A stretch of 64,000 nt of DNA, taken from assembly GCF_000430725.1 (NCBI RefSeq), contig NZ_AUMO01000017.1:124001-188000 (forward strand), in the 5' to 3' direction. Both the position numbers and the translations under genes were made by a program. Shown piece by piece: positions 30,943-40,212 of the stretch; the stretch's first letter is position 1, and every line of letters begins with the position of its first letter. This stretch comes from Azohydromonas australica DSM 1124. Its GTDB lineage: Bacteria > Pseudomonadota > Gammaproteobacteria > Burkholderiales > Burkholderiaceae_C. The notes below the pieces were generated by a model that ran no database searches, was not told where the DNA came from, and saw only the letters and a list, made by a program, of their open reading frames with translations.

Positions 30943-32106
30943 TCAGCGCGGCTGCAGCGCGCCGCGCACCGCCTCGACCACCCGCTGCACGTCCGCGTCG
31001 CTCATGCGCGTGTAGATGGGCAGGCTCAGCATGCGCTCGAAGGCGCGCTGGCTGTGCGGGAAGTCCTCGGCGCGCAGCCCGTAGCGGTCGCGCCAGTACG
31101 GGTGCAGGTGCAGCGGGATGTAGTGCACGCTGCAGCCGATGCCGGCGGCGAACAGCGCCTCGATGAAGGCATCGCGCGCGATCGGCAGATCGTCTTGGAG
31201 CCGCAGCACGTAGAGGTGCCAGGCGTGCGTGTCGCCCGGCTGTGGCTTGGACGGCGTGATGAGCGGCAGCCCGGCGAAGGCCGCGTCGTACTGCGCCGCG
31301 ATCTCCGCGCGCCGCTGCTGGAACCCGCGCGAGCGCCCGAGCTGGTGCAGCCCCAGCGCCGCGGCGATGTCGGTCAGGTTGTACTTGAAGCCGGGGGCGA
31401 CGATCTCGTAGTACCAGCTCGGCACCGTGGCCGTGAAGCGGTCGAAGGCGTCGCGGCTCATGCCGTGCAGCCGCATCACACGCGCACGCTTGGCCAGCTC
31501 GGGGTCGCGCGTCACCAGCATGCCGCCCTCGCCCGTGGTCATGGTCTTGTTGGCATAGAAGCTGAACACCGTGGCGTCGCTCTCCAGCGTGCCCACCAGC
31601 TTCCCGGCACTGGTGGTCGGCAGCGCGTGCGCGGCGTCTTCCACCACCTTCAGCCCATGCTTCCTTGCGATCGCCAGGATCGCCGGCATGTCCGCCGCCA
31701 GCCCCGCGTAGTGCACCGGCAGCAGCGCCTTGGTGCGCGGCGTGATGGCGGCCTCGATGGCGGCGGGGTCGATGTTGAGCGTGGCGGGGTCGATGTCCAC
31801 CAGCTTCACGTCCGCGCCCAGGTAGCGCACCACCTCGGCGGTGGCGGTGAAGGTGTGGGTGGTGGTGATGACCTCGTCGCCCGGGCCGATGCCCAGCGCC
31901 TCCAGCGCCAGGTGCAGCCCGGCGGTGGCGGAGTTGACGGCGATGCTCTGCAGCGAGTCGTCACCCAGGAATTCGGTGAAGGCCTGCTCGAAGCGGCGCG
32001 CCTTGGGGCCGGTGGTGATCCAGCCGGACTTCAAGGTGTCCACCACCTCGGCGATTTCCTCGTCGCCGATCTCGGGCAGGGCAAAGGGCAGGAAGGGCTT
32101 GCTCAC
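30943..32106 (-). CDS. DegT/DnrJ/EryC1/StrS-family sugar aminotransferase
   Basis: PLP-dependent transaminase acting on a nucleotide-linked keto sugar. 387 residues: [24 protein letters not shown] near 156, and the PLP lysine Lys187 in [13 protein letters not shown], plus LHGMSRDAF and [13 protein letters not shown]. Start is GTG at 32106 (reading [16 protein letters not shown]). It is adjacent to the WbpM/PglF-like dehydratase, whose 4-keto product it would aminate at C4, as in the PglE step. The exact sugar is inferred. Confidence 0.92.
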   Translation of the reverse strand: MSKPFLPFALPEIGDEEIAEVVDTLKSGWITTGPKARRFEQAFTEFLGDDSLQSIAVNSATAGLHLALEALGIGPGDEVITTTHTFTATAEVVRYLGADVKLVDIDPATLNIDPAAIEAAITPRTKALLPVHYAGLAADMPAILAIARKHGLKVVEDAAHALPTTSAGKLVGTLESDATVFSFYANKTMTTGEGGMLVTRDPELAKRARVMRLHGMSRDAFDRFTATVPSWYYEIVAPGFKYNLTDIAAALGLHQLGRSRGFQQRRAEIAAQYDAAFAGLPLITPSKPQPGDTHAWHLYVLRLQDDLPIARDAFIEALFAAGIGCSVHYIPLHLHPYWRDRYGLRAEDFPHSQRAFERMLSLPIYTRMSDADVQRVVEAVRGALQPR

Positions 32107-32119
32107 GGCCAGGGTTCTC

Positions 32120-32836
32120 TCAGTTCTTGGGGTCGGGCTTGGCGATCCAGCACAGCCGGTGCGTGCGCAGCCAGGGCAGCGCATCGAGCAGCCGGTGCAG
32201 CGCCGGGTGCACGCGCACGGCGGCGCGCGCCAGCGGCGGCGCCAGGGTGACGCGCCGCGCCGTCAGGCGCCCATGCGGGAACAGCGCGCGCACGCGCGCC
32301 AGCGGCACGCCGCGCACGTCGCGGTTGCCGGGGTTGTCGAAGGCGAAGTCGTACCAGAGCACCGCGCCACCGGGGCGCAGCCAGCGCCACATGGCATCGG
32401 CCAGGCGCTGCTGGAAGGCGTCGTCCAGCAGCGAGGAGAAGACGGTGCTCTGCAGCACCAGGTCCTGGCTGCCGGGGGCGACGTCGGCCACCGCCGCGTC
32501 GCCCAGCAGCACCCGAGTGGCCGCGGGCAGCCGCGCGCGCGCTGCCGCCTGGCGCTCGGCCAGCAGCTCGATGCCGGTGAGGTGCCCGGGCGCGAAGCCC
32601 AGCCGCAGCAGCTCCAACAGGTTGTCGCCGTGGCCGCAGCCGACCTCGGTGAGGCGCAGCGCGGCCAGGTCGAAGCCCGCGTGCCCGCGCAGCAGCGCGC
32701 ACAGCGCGCGCTCGCGCTGCTGGCGCGCCAGCAGCACCTCCACGCGCAGCGGGTGGTAGCGGTCGGCCAGGCCGGCGCGGCGCGCGTAGCGCTCGCGCAC
32801 GGCGGCGGGTTCGTCATGGTCAGGGGTGGAGCTCAT
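32120..32836 (-). CDS. SAM-dependent methyltransferase (class I)
   Basis: 238 residues with a Rossmann-type SAM-binding motif [16 protein letters not shown] (about 60-75), followed by the acidic GIELLAERQ (motif II) and [11 protein letters not shown], then [18 protein letters not shown]. It probably O-methylates a sugar or caps the glycan made by this operon; chain-terminating methyltransferases are known in such loci. It is spaced 13 bp from both neighbours, so cotranscribed. Acceptor unknown. Confidence 0.85.
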   Translation of the reverse strand: MSSTPDHDEPAAVRERYARRAGLADRYHPLRVEVLLARQQRERALCALLRGHAGFDLAALRLTEVGCGHGDNLLELLRLGFAPGHLTGIELLAERQAAARARLPAATRVLLGDAAVADVAPGSQDLVLQSTVFSSLLDDAFQQRLADAMWRWLRPGGAVLWYDFAFDNPGNRDVRGVPLARVRALFPHGRLTARRVTLAPPLARAAVRVHPALHRLLDALPWLRTHRLCWIAKPDPKN

Positions 32837-32849
32837 GGCCGGCTCGGCC

Positions 32850-33881
32850 TCACCTCGTCAGCCGGCTGAAGCGCTCGCGCCCGCGCCCGTGGCGCAGCAC
32901 GTCCCACCAGCCCAGCAGCGTGCCGATGCCGTAGCCCACGTGGTGCGCCGCGATCACCACCGGCAGCCGCGGCAGCAGCGCCCAGTGCCCGTCGGCGGCG
33001 ACCAGCAGCGACAGCGCGCCCAGCGCCGCGCCGTAGGCGCCGAGCCAGGCCAGCGGCAGCGCCCAGGGCGCGCCCAGCAGCGCGGCCAGCGTCAGCAGCA
33101 GCTGCCCGCCCACAAACACGCCCGGCACCAGTTGGCGCAGCGCCGCGGGCTGGCCGTGCTTCTTCATCACGAAGGGCTTCCAGTAGCCGTACTGCAGCCA
33201 CTGCCGGAACAGCGCCCGCACCGAGCCGCGCGGCCGGTACACCGAGCGGATGCGCGCGCTCTGCCATACCCGCCCGCCACCCAGCGTGACGCGCAGGTTG
33301 TGCTCGTCGTCCTGGTTGCGCACCAGCGCCTCATCGAAGCCGCCGAAGCGCTCGAAGGCCTCGCGCCGCCACGCGCCCAGATAGACGGTGTCGGCCTCGC
33401 CCTCGTAGTCGAGCTGGCGCGAACGCGCCCCGCCCGACACCCATCGCGACTGGAAGGCCGCCGCGATGGCGCGCTGCCAGGGCTCGGCGCCCTCGGCCTT
33501 CCACGGTCCGCCCACCACCGCCGCGCCGCTGCGCTGCAGCGCCTCCACACACTGCGCGACGTAGTCGTCGGCATAGGTGGTGTGCACGTCCATGCGCACA
33601 ATCACCTCGCCCCGCGCCGCCTCCAGCGCCCGGTTCAGGCCGCAGGAGACGATGCGCCCGGGGTTGTCGAGCATGCGGATGCGCGGGTCCGCCGCCGCCA
33701 GCCTGAGCAGTTCCTTGCGCGTGCCGTCGTCGCTGTGGCCGTCGGCGATGAGCAGCTCCAGCGCCCAGCCCGGCGCCAGCCGCTGCGCCTGCACCGAGGC
33801 GCAGAAGGCGCCGATGTACGCGCGCTCGTTGCGGCACGGCACGATCACGCTGACCAGCCGCGGCATGGCGGAAGCATTCAT
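32850..33881 (-). CDS. Family 2 glycosyltransferase, ExoA-like
   Basis: 343 residues. N-terminal VSVIVPCRNERAYIGAF and LIADGHSDDGTR, then IVRMDVHTTYADDYV (acidic motif) and QDDEHNLRV (the [EQ]DxE-type motif) are typical of GT2 enzymes such as ExoA of succinoglycan synthesis. Two to three C-terminal membrane helices (about 260-330) anchor it to the inner membrane. ATG at 33881 overlaps the stop of the upstream GT4 gene (ATGA). Confidence 0.9.
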   Translation of the reverse strand: MNASAMPRLVSVIVPCRNERAYIGAFCASVQAQRLAPGWALELLIADGHSDDGTRKELLRLAAADPRIRMLDNPGRIVSCGLNRALEAARGEVIVRMDVHTTYADDYVAQCVEALQRSGAAVVGGPWKAEGAEPWQRAIAAAFQSRWVSGGARSRQLDYEGEADTVYLGAWRREAFERFGGFDEALVRNQDDEHNLRVTLGGGRVWQSARIRSVYRPRGSVRALFRQWLQYGYWKPFVMKKHGQPAALRQLVPGVFVGGQLLLTLAALLGAPWALPLAWLGAYGAALGALSLLVAADGHWALLPRLPVVIAAHHVGYGIGTLLGWWDVLRHGRGRERFSRLTR

Positions 33882-35011
33882 GCCGCCTCCCCGGCCGCGC
33901 GGCCCGTGAGCTGCAGGTACAGCGCGTACATGCGGTCCATGTGCTGCTTGCGCGCGGCGCGCTCCAGCACGATCTCGCGGTTGCGCCGGCCCATGGCCCC
34001 CAGTTCCTCCCGCGGCAGCGCCTGCAGCGTCCACAGCGCGTCGGCCAGCGCCCGGGCGTCGCCCGCGGGCACCAGGCGCCCGCCGCGGTCGTCGATCCAC
34101 TGCCGGTTGGCGGGCAGGTCCGAGGCGGCCAGCGCCAGGCCGCAGGCCATGGACTCCAGCACCGACACCGAGGTCGCGTCGCTCTCGGGCACGCTCACCG
34201 AGACGTGGCAGCGCTGCATCCAGGCGCGCATGCCGGCATCGTCCTGGCGGCCGACGAAGCGCACCGCGTCCTGCAGCCCCAGCGTGCGCGCCAACTCGCG
34301 CAGGGCCGGCTCCAGCGAGCCGCCGCCCAGCAGCGCCAGCCGCACAGGCCGCCCGGTGCCGCGCTGCTGCAGCAGGGCCAGCGCCTGCAGGATCACGTCG
34401 ATGCGGTAATTGGGCTCCCAGGAGCGCAGGCTCAGCAGTTCGAAGGCGGCGTCCCCGCGCGCGCCCGGCGCGGGCGGCTCGAAGCGCTCGGTGTCCACGC
34501 CCCACAGCAGTTCCTGGCGCGGGGCCGTGGCGCCGTAGCCGTCCATGGCCTCGATCAGGTCGCGCGAGTCGCCGGTGAGCAGGTCGGCGCGGCGCAGTGT
34601 CCAGCCGGTGATGGCGTGCATCAGGCGGCTGCGCCGCGGCGTCACCAGCAGGTCCGTGCCCCAGGCGGTGAGCACAATGGGGCGGCGCCCGCTGGCCGCG
34701 GCCCACAGGCCGTTGGAGCTGACGTAGTGGCCGTGCACCAGGTCCGGCGCGATGCGCGCGGCCCAGCGCCGCACCTCGGGCAGCGCCAGGAACCAGCCCG
34801 CGCCGTCGCTGCCGGGGCGGATGGCGTGCACGGCAGCGGCGCCCGGCACCACCGCCGGGCGCCGCGTCAGCACGTGGCACTCTACGCCGCGGCAGCGCAT
34901 CTCCCACACCCAGCGCTGCAGGTGCACGCTGTCGGCGTCGCCGGTGAAGAGGATGCGCAGCGGGCGCGGCGACGCAGCCGCGCCCTGCGGCGCCTTGGGC
35001 AGCGCGCTCAT
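33878..35011 (-). CDS. Family 4 glycosyltransferase
   Basis: 377 residues, GT-B fold. RILFTGDADSVHLQRWVWEM at the start, then HGHYVSSNGLWAA and LTAWGTDLL (motif of GT4 enzymes), VRFVGRQDDAGMRAWMQ, and the C-terminal PESDATSVSVLESMACGLA containing the conserved E-x7-E pair. The ATG at 35011 overlaps the preceding acyltransferase stop (ATGA). It adds a sugar of unknown identity in the - strand glycan operon. Confidence 0.9.
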   Translation of the reverse strand: MSALPKAPQGAAASPRPLRILFTGDADSVHLQRWVWEMRCRGVECHVLTRRPAVVPGAAAVHAIRPGSDGAGWFLALPEVRRWAARIAPDLVHGHYVSSNGLWAAASGRRPIVLTAWGTDLLVTPRRSRLMHAITGWTLRRADLLTGDSRDLIEAMDGYGATAPRQELLWGVDTERFEPPAPGARGDAAFELLSLRSWEPNYRIDVILQALALLQQRGTGRPVRLALLGGGSLEPALRELARTLGLQDAVRFVGRQDDAGMRAWMQRCHVSVSVPESDATSVSVLESMACGLALAASDLPANRQWIDDRGGRLVPAGDARALADALWTLQALPREELGAMGRRNREIVLERAARKQHMDRMYALYLQLTGRAAGEAA

Positions 35012-35610
35012 GGCAGCTCTCCGGCCCAGGCGCGGTAGTGCTCGCGCATTTCCGGGTGCAGCTTCAGCAGCGTGCGGTCCACGTCGCGCACATCGCCCAC
35101 CACGCGCGCGGGCTGGCCCTGCACCACGGCGAAGTCCGGCACCGTGCCCGAGACGTAGCTGTAGGCCGTGACCAGCACGCCGCGGCCGAGCTTGGTGCCC
35201 GGGGCGATGACGGCGTGCGGGCCGATGAAGCAGTAGGGGCCGATCTCGGTGGAGGCCTGCCGGTAGCCCGGCGGGCGCGGATGGCCGTAGTAGCCGCGCC
35301 CGCACACGCGCAGCGCGTGGTGCGAGCTGTGGGTGAGGATGGAGACGTGGTTGGTGATCTGGCAGCCCTCGCCGATGGTCAGCCCGCCCGAGGCGTCCAG
35401 GAAGTTGAAGTGGCCGATGAAGACGTGGTCGCCGATGTGCAGCGTGTCGCGGTACTCCACGTGCGAGTGCGTGCTCACGCGCGTGTGCCGCAGCAGCCGG
35501 CCGTCGGGAGTGCGCCAGCCGTACACCATGCGCGGCGCCAGCACGCAACTCAGCAGCGACAGCAGGGCTCTCTTGATCGACACGGCGAGCGGCTTCAGTG
35601 GAAAAGGCAA
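35008..35610 (-). CDS. Hexapeptide-repeat acyltransferase
   Basis: 200 residues with left-handed beta-helix turns (IGDHVFIGHFNFLD, LTIGEGCQITNHVSILTH, IGPYCFIGPHAVIAPGTKLG, VTAYSYVSGTVPDFAVVQG, PARVVGDV). The active-site-like His stretch is THSSHHALRV. It resembles WcaF/NodL-type O-acetyltransferases, so it likely acetylates a sugar of the glycan. A PglD-like N-acetyltransferase role is possible but less well supported. Start uncertain: TTG at 35610, or GTG at 35583. Confidence 0.82.
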   Translation of the reverse strand: MPFPLKPLAVSIKRALLSLLSCVLAPRMVYGWRTPDGRLLRHTRVSTHSHVEYRDTLHIGDHVFIGHFNFLDASGGLTIGEGCQITNHVSILTHSSHHALRVCGRGYYGHPRPPGYRQASTEIGPYCFIGPHAVIAPGTKLGRGVLVTAYSYVSGTVPDFAVVQGQPARVVGDVRDVDRTLLKLHPEMREHYRAWAGELP

Positions 35611-35616
35611 AGACTT

Positions 35617-36864
35617 CTATTGTCGCGGCTGTGCCAGGGGCGCCTCCCCGGCGCCGGGCCGCGCGGCGCGCCGGAACAGCCACAAGGCCACGCCGATGGC
35701 GCCCACGTAGGCCACGCTGGTGCTGGCCGCCGCGCCCAGCGCGCCCCAGCGCGGCACCGCCAGCAGGCAGCCTAGGGTGTTCAGGGTCAGCGACAGCGTG
35801 GCGATCAGGCCCGAGAGGTGCGGCCGTCCCAGGTGATTGGTGAAGAAGGCCGAGAGGCTGGAGGCAGCGGCGTAGGCCGCGATGCCCGGCAGCAGCGCCG
35901 CCAGCGGCATCAGGCTGCCGGCATAGGCCTCACCCAGCACGCGCGGCAGCGCCAGCGCCGCCGCGCCCCACAGCAGCGGCGCCGCCACCGCCGCCAGGGC
36001 CACGTTGAGCCGCGCCGCCTGCAGCGCGGTGCGCGCGGCGGCGTCGGTGTCGCGCTGGCCGATGCGGTGGTAGGCCGAGATGGTCAGCGCCGACGACAGC
36101 AGCCACAGCAGCTCCGCCACCTGCACTGCCACGGAATAGACGCCCGCGGCGGCCAGCCCGTCGTGGCGCTCCACCAGGAACAGCGTGACGCGGTAGTTCA
36201 GCAGGCTCACGACATTGGTGATGCCGATCTCGACCACGAAGCGCGCATCGCGCTTCAGGCCGTCCCAGGGGTGCTCCGGGCCGGAGGGCGCGCTGCGCAG
36301 TGCCGCCGCGGCCGTCCCCACGCCCACCAGCGCCTTGGCCGCCACCCAGGCCACGAGCACGGGGCCGAGCACATCGGCGCCCTGGCCGGGCAGGAGCAGC
36401 AGCGCGCCCAGCACCAGCGCCGGGGCCACGACCTGCGGCAGGTTCAGCGGCGCCATGCGGCCCTGTCCCAGCCACAGCCCGGTGGCGGTGGGCACCAGCA
36501 GCAGCAGCGGCGCCGCCAGCGCCATCAGGCCCAGGCGGTCGTAGGGCGGGCGCTGGACGGTCGCCGCCAGCGCCAGCAGCACCAGCGAGGCGACGGCCCC
36601 GAAGGCCACCGACACCGCCAGCCAGCGCCGCAGTCCGGGCCCGGGGGCTTCCTGGTGATGGGAGATCCGGCGCGCCAGCGCTAGGCCGAAGCCGGAGCCC
36701 AGGGTCAGCAGCACCGACTCCACGGCCATGAACAGCGCAAAGGCACCCTGCACTTCCGGCCCCAGGCGCGCCACGTAAACCATGAGCCCCAGGCCCAGGG
36801 CCACGGTGGCGACGCGCGCGAGCAGGTTCAGGCTGGCACCACGGGCCAGGCCGGCGAGGGACAT
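35617..36864 (-). CDS. Wzx-type polysaccharide flippase (third copy)
   Basis: The 415-residue membrane protein has about 12 hydrophobic helices. The N-terminus (ASLNLLARVATVALGLGLMVYVARLGPEVQGAF) matches the polysaccharide-biosynthesis flippase start, and VAVQVAELLWLLSSALTISAYHRIGQ lies in the middle. It leads the - strand operon; the flippase at 26838 is the last gene. Why one operon carries two flippases is unclear. One may serve a different lipid-linked glycan, or one may be decaying. Confidence 0.83.
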   Translation of the reverse strand: MSLAGLARGASLNLLARVATVALGLGLMVYVARLGPEVQGAFALFMAVESVLLTLGSGFGLALARRISHHQEAPGPGLRRWLAVSVAFGAVASLVLLALAATVQRPPYDRLGLMALAAPLLLLVPTATGLWLGQGRMAPLNLPQVVAPALVLGALLLLPGQGADVLGPVLVAWVAAKALVGVGTAAAALRSAPSGPEHPWDGLKRDARFVVEIGITNVVSLLNYRVTLFLVERHDGLAAAGVYSVAVQVAELLWLLSSALTISAYHRIGQRDTDAAARTALQAARLNVALAAVAAPLLWGAAALALPRVLGEAYAGSLMPLAALLPGIAAYAAASSLSAFFTNHLGRPHLSGLIATLSLTLNTLGCLLAVPRWGALGAAASTSVAYVGAIGVALWLFRRAARPGAGEAPLAQPRQ

Positions 36865-36915
36865 GGGAGTTCAGGGGACGGCAGCGGGGGGCTGCATTGT
36901 CGCCGCGCGGGGGAA

Positions 36916-36942
36916 CGCGGCCTGAACGCAGATCAGGCCGCG
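36916..36942 (-). terminator. Hairpin at the end of the Uma2-like gene
   Basis: CGCGGCCTGA (36916-36925) and TCAGGCCGCG (36933-36942) form a perfect 10-bp stem with a 7-nt loop, overlapping the stop codon of the Uma2-like gene. The transcript continues with TTCCCCC rather than a U-run, so it is a candidate rather than a classic terminator. Confidence 0.45.
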
Positions 36943-37490
36943 TCCAACCCCTGGAAGACCTCGGCGAGCGTCACGTCGCAGTCGACGCTCGGCAGCGCCA
37001 TGGCCGCGTCCACGCTCATGTCGTGGAAGGTCCAGCCGCCGTCGGCCGTGCGCCGGAAGGACTCCACGCGGCGCGTGTCGGGATCGATCAGCACGTATTC
37101 GTGTAATGCGGCAATACGGCGGTAAAGGGCGAATTTCTGGCTGCGGTCGTAGGCCTGGGTGCTGGGCGCCAGGACCTCGATCACCAGCGTGGGCGCGCGG
37201 AAGATCATTTCCGTGGCGAGATCGGCCTTGTCGCAGGTGACTAACACGTCGGGGTACAGGAGGGTGTCGTCGGCCACCTGAACCTTCATGGACTCGCTGA
37301 AGACTTGGCACGGCGTGCTGTCGAGCTGATTGCCCAAGTGACGCACCAGGTTGGCGACGACGCGGCCATGGCTGCGGCGCCCGTCCACCATCGCGAACAC
37401 CTCGCCGCGATGGAACTCGTACCGGTCGGGCTGGGCGTTCTCCCACTCTAGGAACTCGCTGAGCGTCAACTTGTGCTGCGAAACGACCAT
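36933..37490 (-). CDS. Uma2-family (DUF820) putative restriction-endonuclease-like protein
   Basis: 185 residues. It shows the family order: RYEFHRGEVFAMVDG, LYPDVLVTCD (first acidic residue), PTLVIEVLAPST (E-x-V motif), YDRSQKFALYR (the basic partner) and HEYVLIDPD. This is a PD-(D/E)XK nuclease fold by family knowledge; the biological role of Uma2 proteins is poorly known. ATG at 37490 chosen because MVVSQHKLTLSEFLEWE starts the domain. It stands alone between the glycan operon and lysS, divergent from lysS. Confidence 0.85.
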   Translation of the reverse strand: MVVSQHKLTLSEFLEWENAQPDRYEFHRGEVFAMVDGRRSHGRVVANLVRHLGNQLDSTPCQVFSESMKVQVADDTLLYPDVLVTCDKADLATEMIFRAPTLVIEVLAPSTQAYDRSQKFALYRRIAALHEYVLIDPDTRRVESFRRTADGGWTFHDMSVDAAMALPSVDCDVTLAEVFQGLDAA

Positions 37491-37632
37491 GCGCGTACTC
37501 CGTATGGGGTTCGTGAACGCCTCCAGATACGGAGATTGTGGTTGAAGGCCACCCGCCATCCTGCCCCCGGGCCCGCCCACCCTGCCCTGCCTACAATTCG
37601 CCCTTTTGCCCGCCGCAAAGCCTCTGTCAGCC
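37491..37632 (+). promoter_or_regulatory. lysS promoter region
   Basis: The 142 bp between the divergent Uma2-like and lysS genes contain TACAAT at 37592-37597, a good -10, about 36 bp ahead of the lysS start. No clear -35. The same C-TA(g/c)AAT arrangement occurs upstream of ychF and the polysaccharide export gene. Confidence 0.45.
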
Positions 37633-39192
37633 ATGAGCAGCCACGAACTTCCCCAGACCGACGACAACAAGCTCATCGCCGAGCGGCGCGAGAAACTGGC
37701 GGCGATCCGCGGCCGCGGCGGCGTGGCCTTCCCCAACGACTTCAAGCCCACGCACGACGCCGCCGACCTGCAGCAGCGCTTCGGCCAGGTGCCCAACGAA
37801 GAGCTGGAGCCCCAGGCCATCGCCGTGGCCGTAGCCGGGCGCCTGATGCTCAAGCGCGTCATGGGCAAGGCCAGCTTCGGCACCCTGCAGGACGCCTCCT
37901 TCGGCCCCACCAACGGGCGCATCCAGCTCTACGTCTCCAAGGCCGACGTGGGCGACGAGGCCTACGACGCCTTTAAGCACAACGACCTGGGCGACATCCT
38001 CGGCGCCAAGGGCGCCCTGTTCCGCACCCGCTCGGGCGAGCTGTCCATCAAGGTCACCGAGCTGCGGCTGCTGACCAAGAGCCTGCGCCCGCTGCCGGAC
38101 AAGTTCCACGGCATGACGGACCAGGAGCAGAAGTACCGCCAGCGCTACGTGGACCTGATCACCGACGAGGCCGCCCGCGCGCGCTTCGTGGCCCGCAGCA
38201 AGGCCGTCAGCTCCATCCGCAATTACATGGTGGAGCACGGCTTCCTGGAGGTGGAGACGCCCATGCTCCATCCCATCCCCGGCGGCGCGAATGCGAAACC
38301 CTTCGTGACGCACCACAACGCGCTGGACCAGGAGATGTTCCTGCGCATCGCGCCGGAGTTGTATCTCAAGCGGCTGCTGGTGGGCGGCTTCGAGCGGGTG
38401 TTCGAGATCAACCGGAACTTCCGCAACGAAGGCATCTCGGTCCGGCACAACCCCGAGTTCACGATGATGGAGTTCTACGCCGCGTACTGGAACTACCACG
38501 ACGTGATGGGCTACACCGAGCAGGTCATCCGCCACGCCGCGCGCCAGGCCACCGGCAGCGCCAAGGTGAGCTACCAGGGCCGCGAGGTGGACCTGGAGCA
38601 GCCCTTCCAGCGCCTGTCCATCCGTGACGCCATCGTCAAGTACGTGCCGGAAGTCGGCGCCGAGCGCATCGACGACGAGGCCGCGCTGCGCGCGCAGCTC
38701 AAGCACGGCGGCCACGAGGCCCCGGCGCACTGGAACCTGGCGCAGCTGCAGTTCGGGGTGTTCGAGGAGTACGTCGAGCACCACCTGTGGGCGCCGACCT
38801 TCATCGTGGACCACCCTGTGGAGGTGAGCCCGCTGGCGCGCGCCGCCGACACCGACCCCACGCGCACCGAGCGCTTCGAGCTCTACATCACCGGCCGCGA
38901 GATCGCCAACGGCTTCTCCGAGCTCAACGACGCCGAGGACCAGGCCGAGCGCTTCCTGTCGCAGGTGAAGAACAAGGACGCCGGCGACGAGGAGGCGATG
39001 TACTACGACGCCGACTTCATCCGCGCGCTGGAGTACGGCATGCCGCCCGCGGGCGGCTGCGGCATCGGCATCGACCGCCTGGTGATGCTCATCACCGACA
39101 GCGCCAGCATCCGCGACGTGATCCTCTTCCCCGCCCTGCGCCGCGAAAGCCCCGCCGCGCACGGCAACGGCAACGGCCACGTCGAGGAATAA
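37633..39192 (+). CDS. lysS: Lysine--tRNA ligase (class II)
   Basis: Charges tRNA-Lys with lysine in the cytoplasm. 519 residues: N-terminal OB-fold anticodon-binding domain (about 65-160, [21 protein letters not shown]), class II motif 2 [15 protein letters not shown] and [15 protein letters not shown], and motif 3 [16 protein letters not shown] near the C-terminus. Length is normal for bacterial LysS; a short NGNGH-rich tail follows motif 3. ATG at 37633. Followed by a strong terminator. Confidence 0.98.
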   Translation: MSSHELPQTDDNKLIAERREKLAAIRGRGGVAFPNDFKPTHDAADLQQRFGQVPNEELEPQAIAVAVAGRLMLKRVMGKASFGTLQDASFGPTNGRIQLYVSKADVGDEAYDAFKHNDLGDILGAKGALFRTRSGELSIKVTELRLLTKSLRPLPDKFHGMTDQEQKYRQRYVDLITDEAARARFVARSKAVSSIRNYMVEHGFLEVETPMLHPIPGGANAKPFVTHHNALDQEMFLRIAPELYLKRLLVGGFERVFEINRNFRNEGISVRHNPEFTMMEFYAAYWNYHDVMGYTEQVIRHAARQATGSAKVSYQGREVDLEQPFQRLSIRDAIVKYVPEVGAERIDDEAALRAQLKHGGHEAPAHWNLAQLQFGVFEEYVEHHLWAPTFIVDHPVEVSPLARAADTDPTRTERFELYITGREIANGFSELNDAEDQAERFLSQVKNKDAGDEEAMYYDADFIRALEYGMPPAGGCGIGIDRLVMLITDSASIRDVILFPALRRESPAAHGNGNGHVEE

Positions 39193-39231
39193 GGCCCGCG
39201 GCCGGGCAGTGTCCGGCCTCCACTCCCCATC

Positions 39232-39273
39232 AAGGCGCCGGCCCGGGATGAACCCGGGTCGGCGCCTTGCTTT
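39232..39273 (+). terminator. lysS rho-independent terminator
   Basis: AAGGCGCCG (39232-39240) pairs with CGGCGCCTT (39260-39268), and an inner CCCGGG/CCCGGG pair extends the stem. A short GCTTTG tail follows. Located 40 bp after the lysS stop. Confidence 0.75.
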
Positions 39274-39359
39274 GATCCAGGTGAATCTCCGAAGCTTGCG
39301 CACGCCTACGCTGCGTGGCGCATTGCACGGACAGCGCAGTTTTCTGTGACGGAGGCCGG

Positions 39360-39911
39360 ATGGATCAACAGCTGGAGTCGCTGCCCGGGATCGAAGCCGC
39401 CTGCTGGGCGGAGCTGGCGCGCGCCAGCGCCGATCGATCCCACCCCTGGCGCACCATGACGCTCGCCACCACCGACGGGCGCGAGGCGCATGCGCGCAGC
39501 GTGATCCTGCGCGAGGTGGACGCCGACGCGCGCGCGCTGCTGTTCTTCACCGACTCGCGCAGCACCAAGGTGCAGCACATCGCGCAGTTCCCGCACGGCA
39601 CGCTGGTGGTGTGGTCGCCGCAGCTGAGCTGGCAGCTGCGGCTGCGCGTGACGCTGGAGGTGGAGACCGAGGGGCTGGCGGTGTCCTCACGCTGGGCGCG
39701 GCTGAAGCTCACGCCGGCGGCGCAGGACTATCTCTCGCCCCTGCCGCCCGGCCAGCCGCTGTCGCAGGCCGCCGCGCCCGAGCGCTCCTCGCGCGGCTAC
39801 TTCGCGCTGGTGCACGCGCAAGTGCGCAGCATGGACTGGCTGGAGCTGCTGCCGCAGGGACAGCGAAGGGCCTGCTTCGACCGCAACGGGGGGAAGTGGG
39901 TACAGCCGTAG
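39360..39911 (+). CDS. Pyridoxamine 5'-phosphate oxidase-family flavoprotein
   Basis: 183 residues with a split-barrel FMN-binding fold. WRTMTLATTDGREAHARSVILREVD and RALLFFTDSRSTKVQHI are the FMN/PNPOx signature (the 'RxvlLr' and 'f.TD.rS.K' motifs). C-terminal DWLELLPQGQRRACFDR matches the PNPOx dimerisation region. It is shorter than PdxH, and family members range from true oxidases to uncharacterised flavoproteins. The ATG at 39360 follows a GGAGG site and is preferred over upstream codons. Monocistronic between two terminators. Confidence 0.82.
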   Translation: MDQQLESLPGIEAACWAELARASADRSHPWRTMTLATTDGREAHARSVILREVDADARALLFFTDSRSTKVQHIAQFPHGTLVVWSPQLSWQLRLRVTLEVETEGLAVSSRWARLKLTPAAQDYLSPLPPGQPLSQAAAPERSSRGYFALVHAQVRSMDWLELLPQGQRRACFDRNGGKWVQP

Positions 39912-39918
39912 CCCGCGG

Positions 39919-39935
39919 GATGCCGAAGCGGCATC
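39919..39935. terminator. Short hairpin between convergent genes
   Basis: GATGCCG and CGGCATC with an AAG loop form a perfect 7-bp stem directly after the PNPOx-like gene and touching the stop of the PilZ remnant. The downstream tail on the + strand is AGTCCTTCTCC, so termination is possible but weak. Confidence 0.4.
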
Positions 39936-40116
39936 AGTCCTTCTCCTGGCTCCACCCCATCCCGGCGCTCTGGAAGTGCTTTTCGATGATTTCCCAGTAC
40001 TCCGGCGCCAGGTTCACGAACTGCAGCCTCACCAGGAAGCCGCATTCCCGCCCGCTGAGCACGCTGTAGGCCACGCGGCCCTGGGCCGTAACGTGGTCCA
40101 CCGAAAGCGCGGGGGG
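39934..40116 (-). pseudogene. 3' part of an interrupted PilZ-domain gene
   Basis: This stretch encodes the C-terminal half of a PilZ-like protein (PALSVDHVTAQGRVAYSVL, then GFLVRLQFVNLAPEYWEII and a short acidic end). It has no start of its own: the frame runs into the left end of the IS200/IS605 element. The matching 5' part lies on the other side of the element, in the same orientation. PilZ domains bind cyclic di-GMP, so the interruption probably removes one receptor. Exact junction not resolvable by eye. Confidence 0.78.
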
Positions 40117-40181
40117 CTCCATCCAATGAGGTCGGCCGCGTAAGCGGCCCCTGGAGGCGAAGCCACCCGCATTGGGTGGAG
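40117..40181. repeat. Left-end hairpin of the IS200/IS605 element
   Basis: CTCCATCCAATG (40117-40128) pairs with CATTGGGTGGAG (40170-40181), one G-U type mismatch. Inside lies a second perfect stem, GGCCGC (40134-40139) with GCGGCC (40144-40149) around a GTAA loop. Such structured ends are the recognition sites for HUH transposases. Confidence 0.7.
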
Positions 40182-40212
40182 AGGGATAGCGCGCTGGCCG
40201 CAAGGCCGGCTT

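Noticed and set aside
32850..34907. A 685-residue fused double glycosyltransferase
   Set aside because: The first half is the GT4 gene read in another frame; the GT2 starts at 33881.
37627..39303. A 558-codon - strand frame over lysS
   Set aside because: Complement of lysS, which has all class II synthetase motifs.
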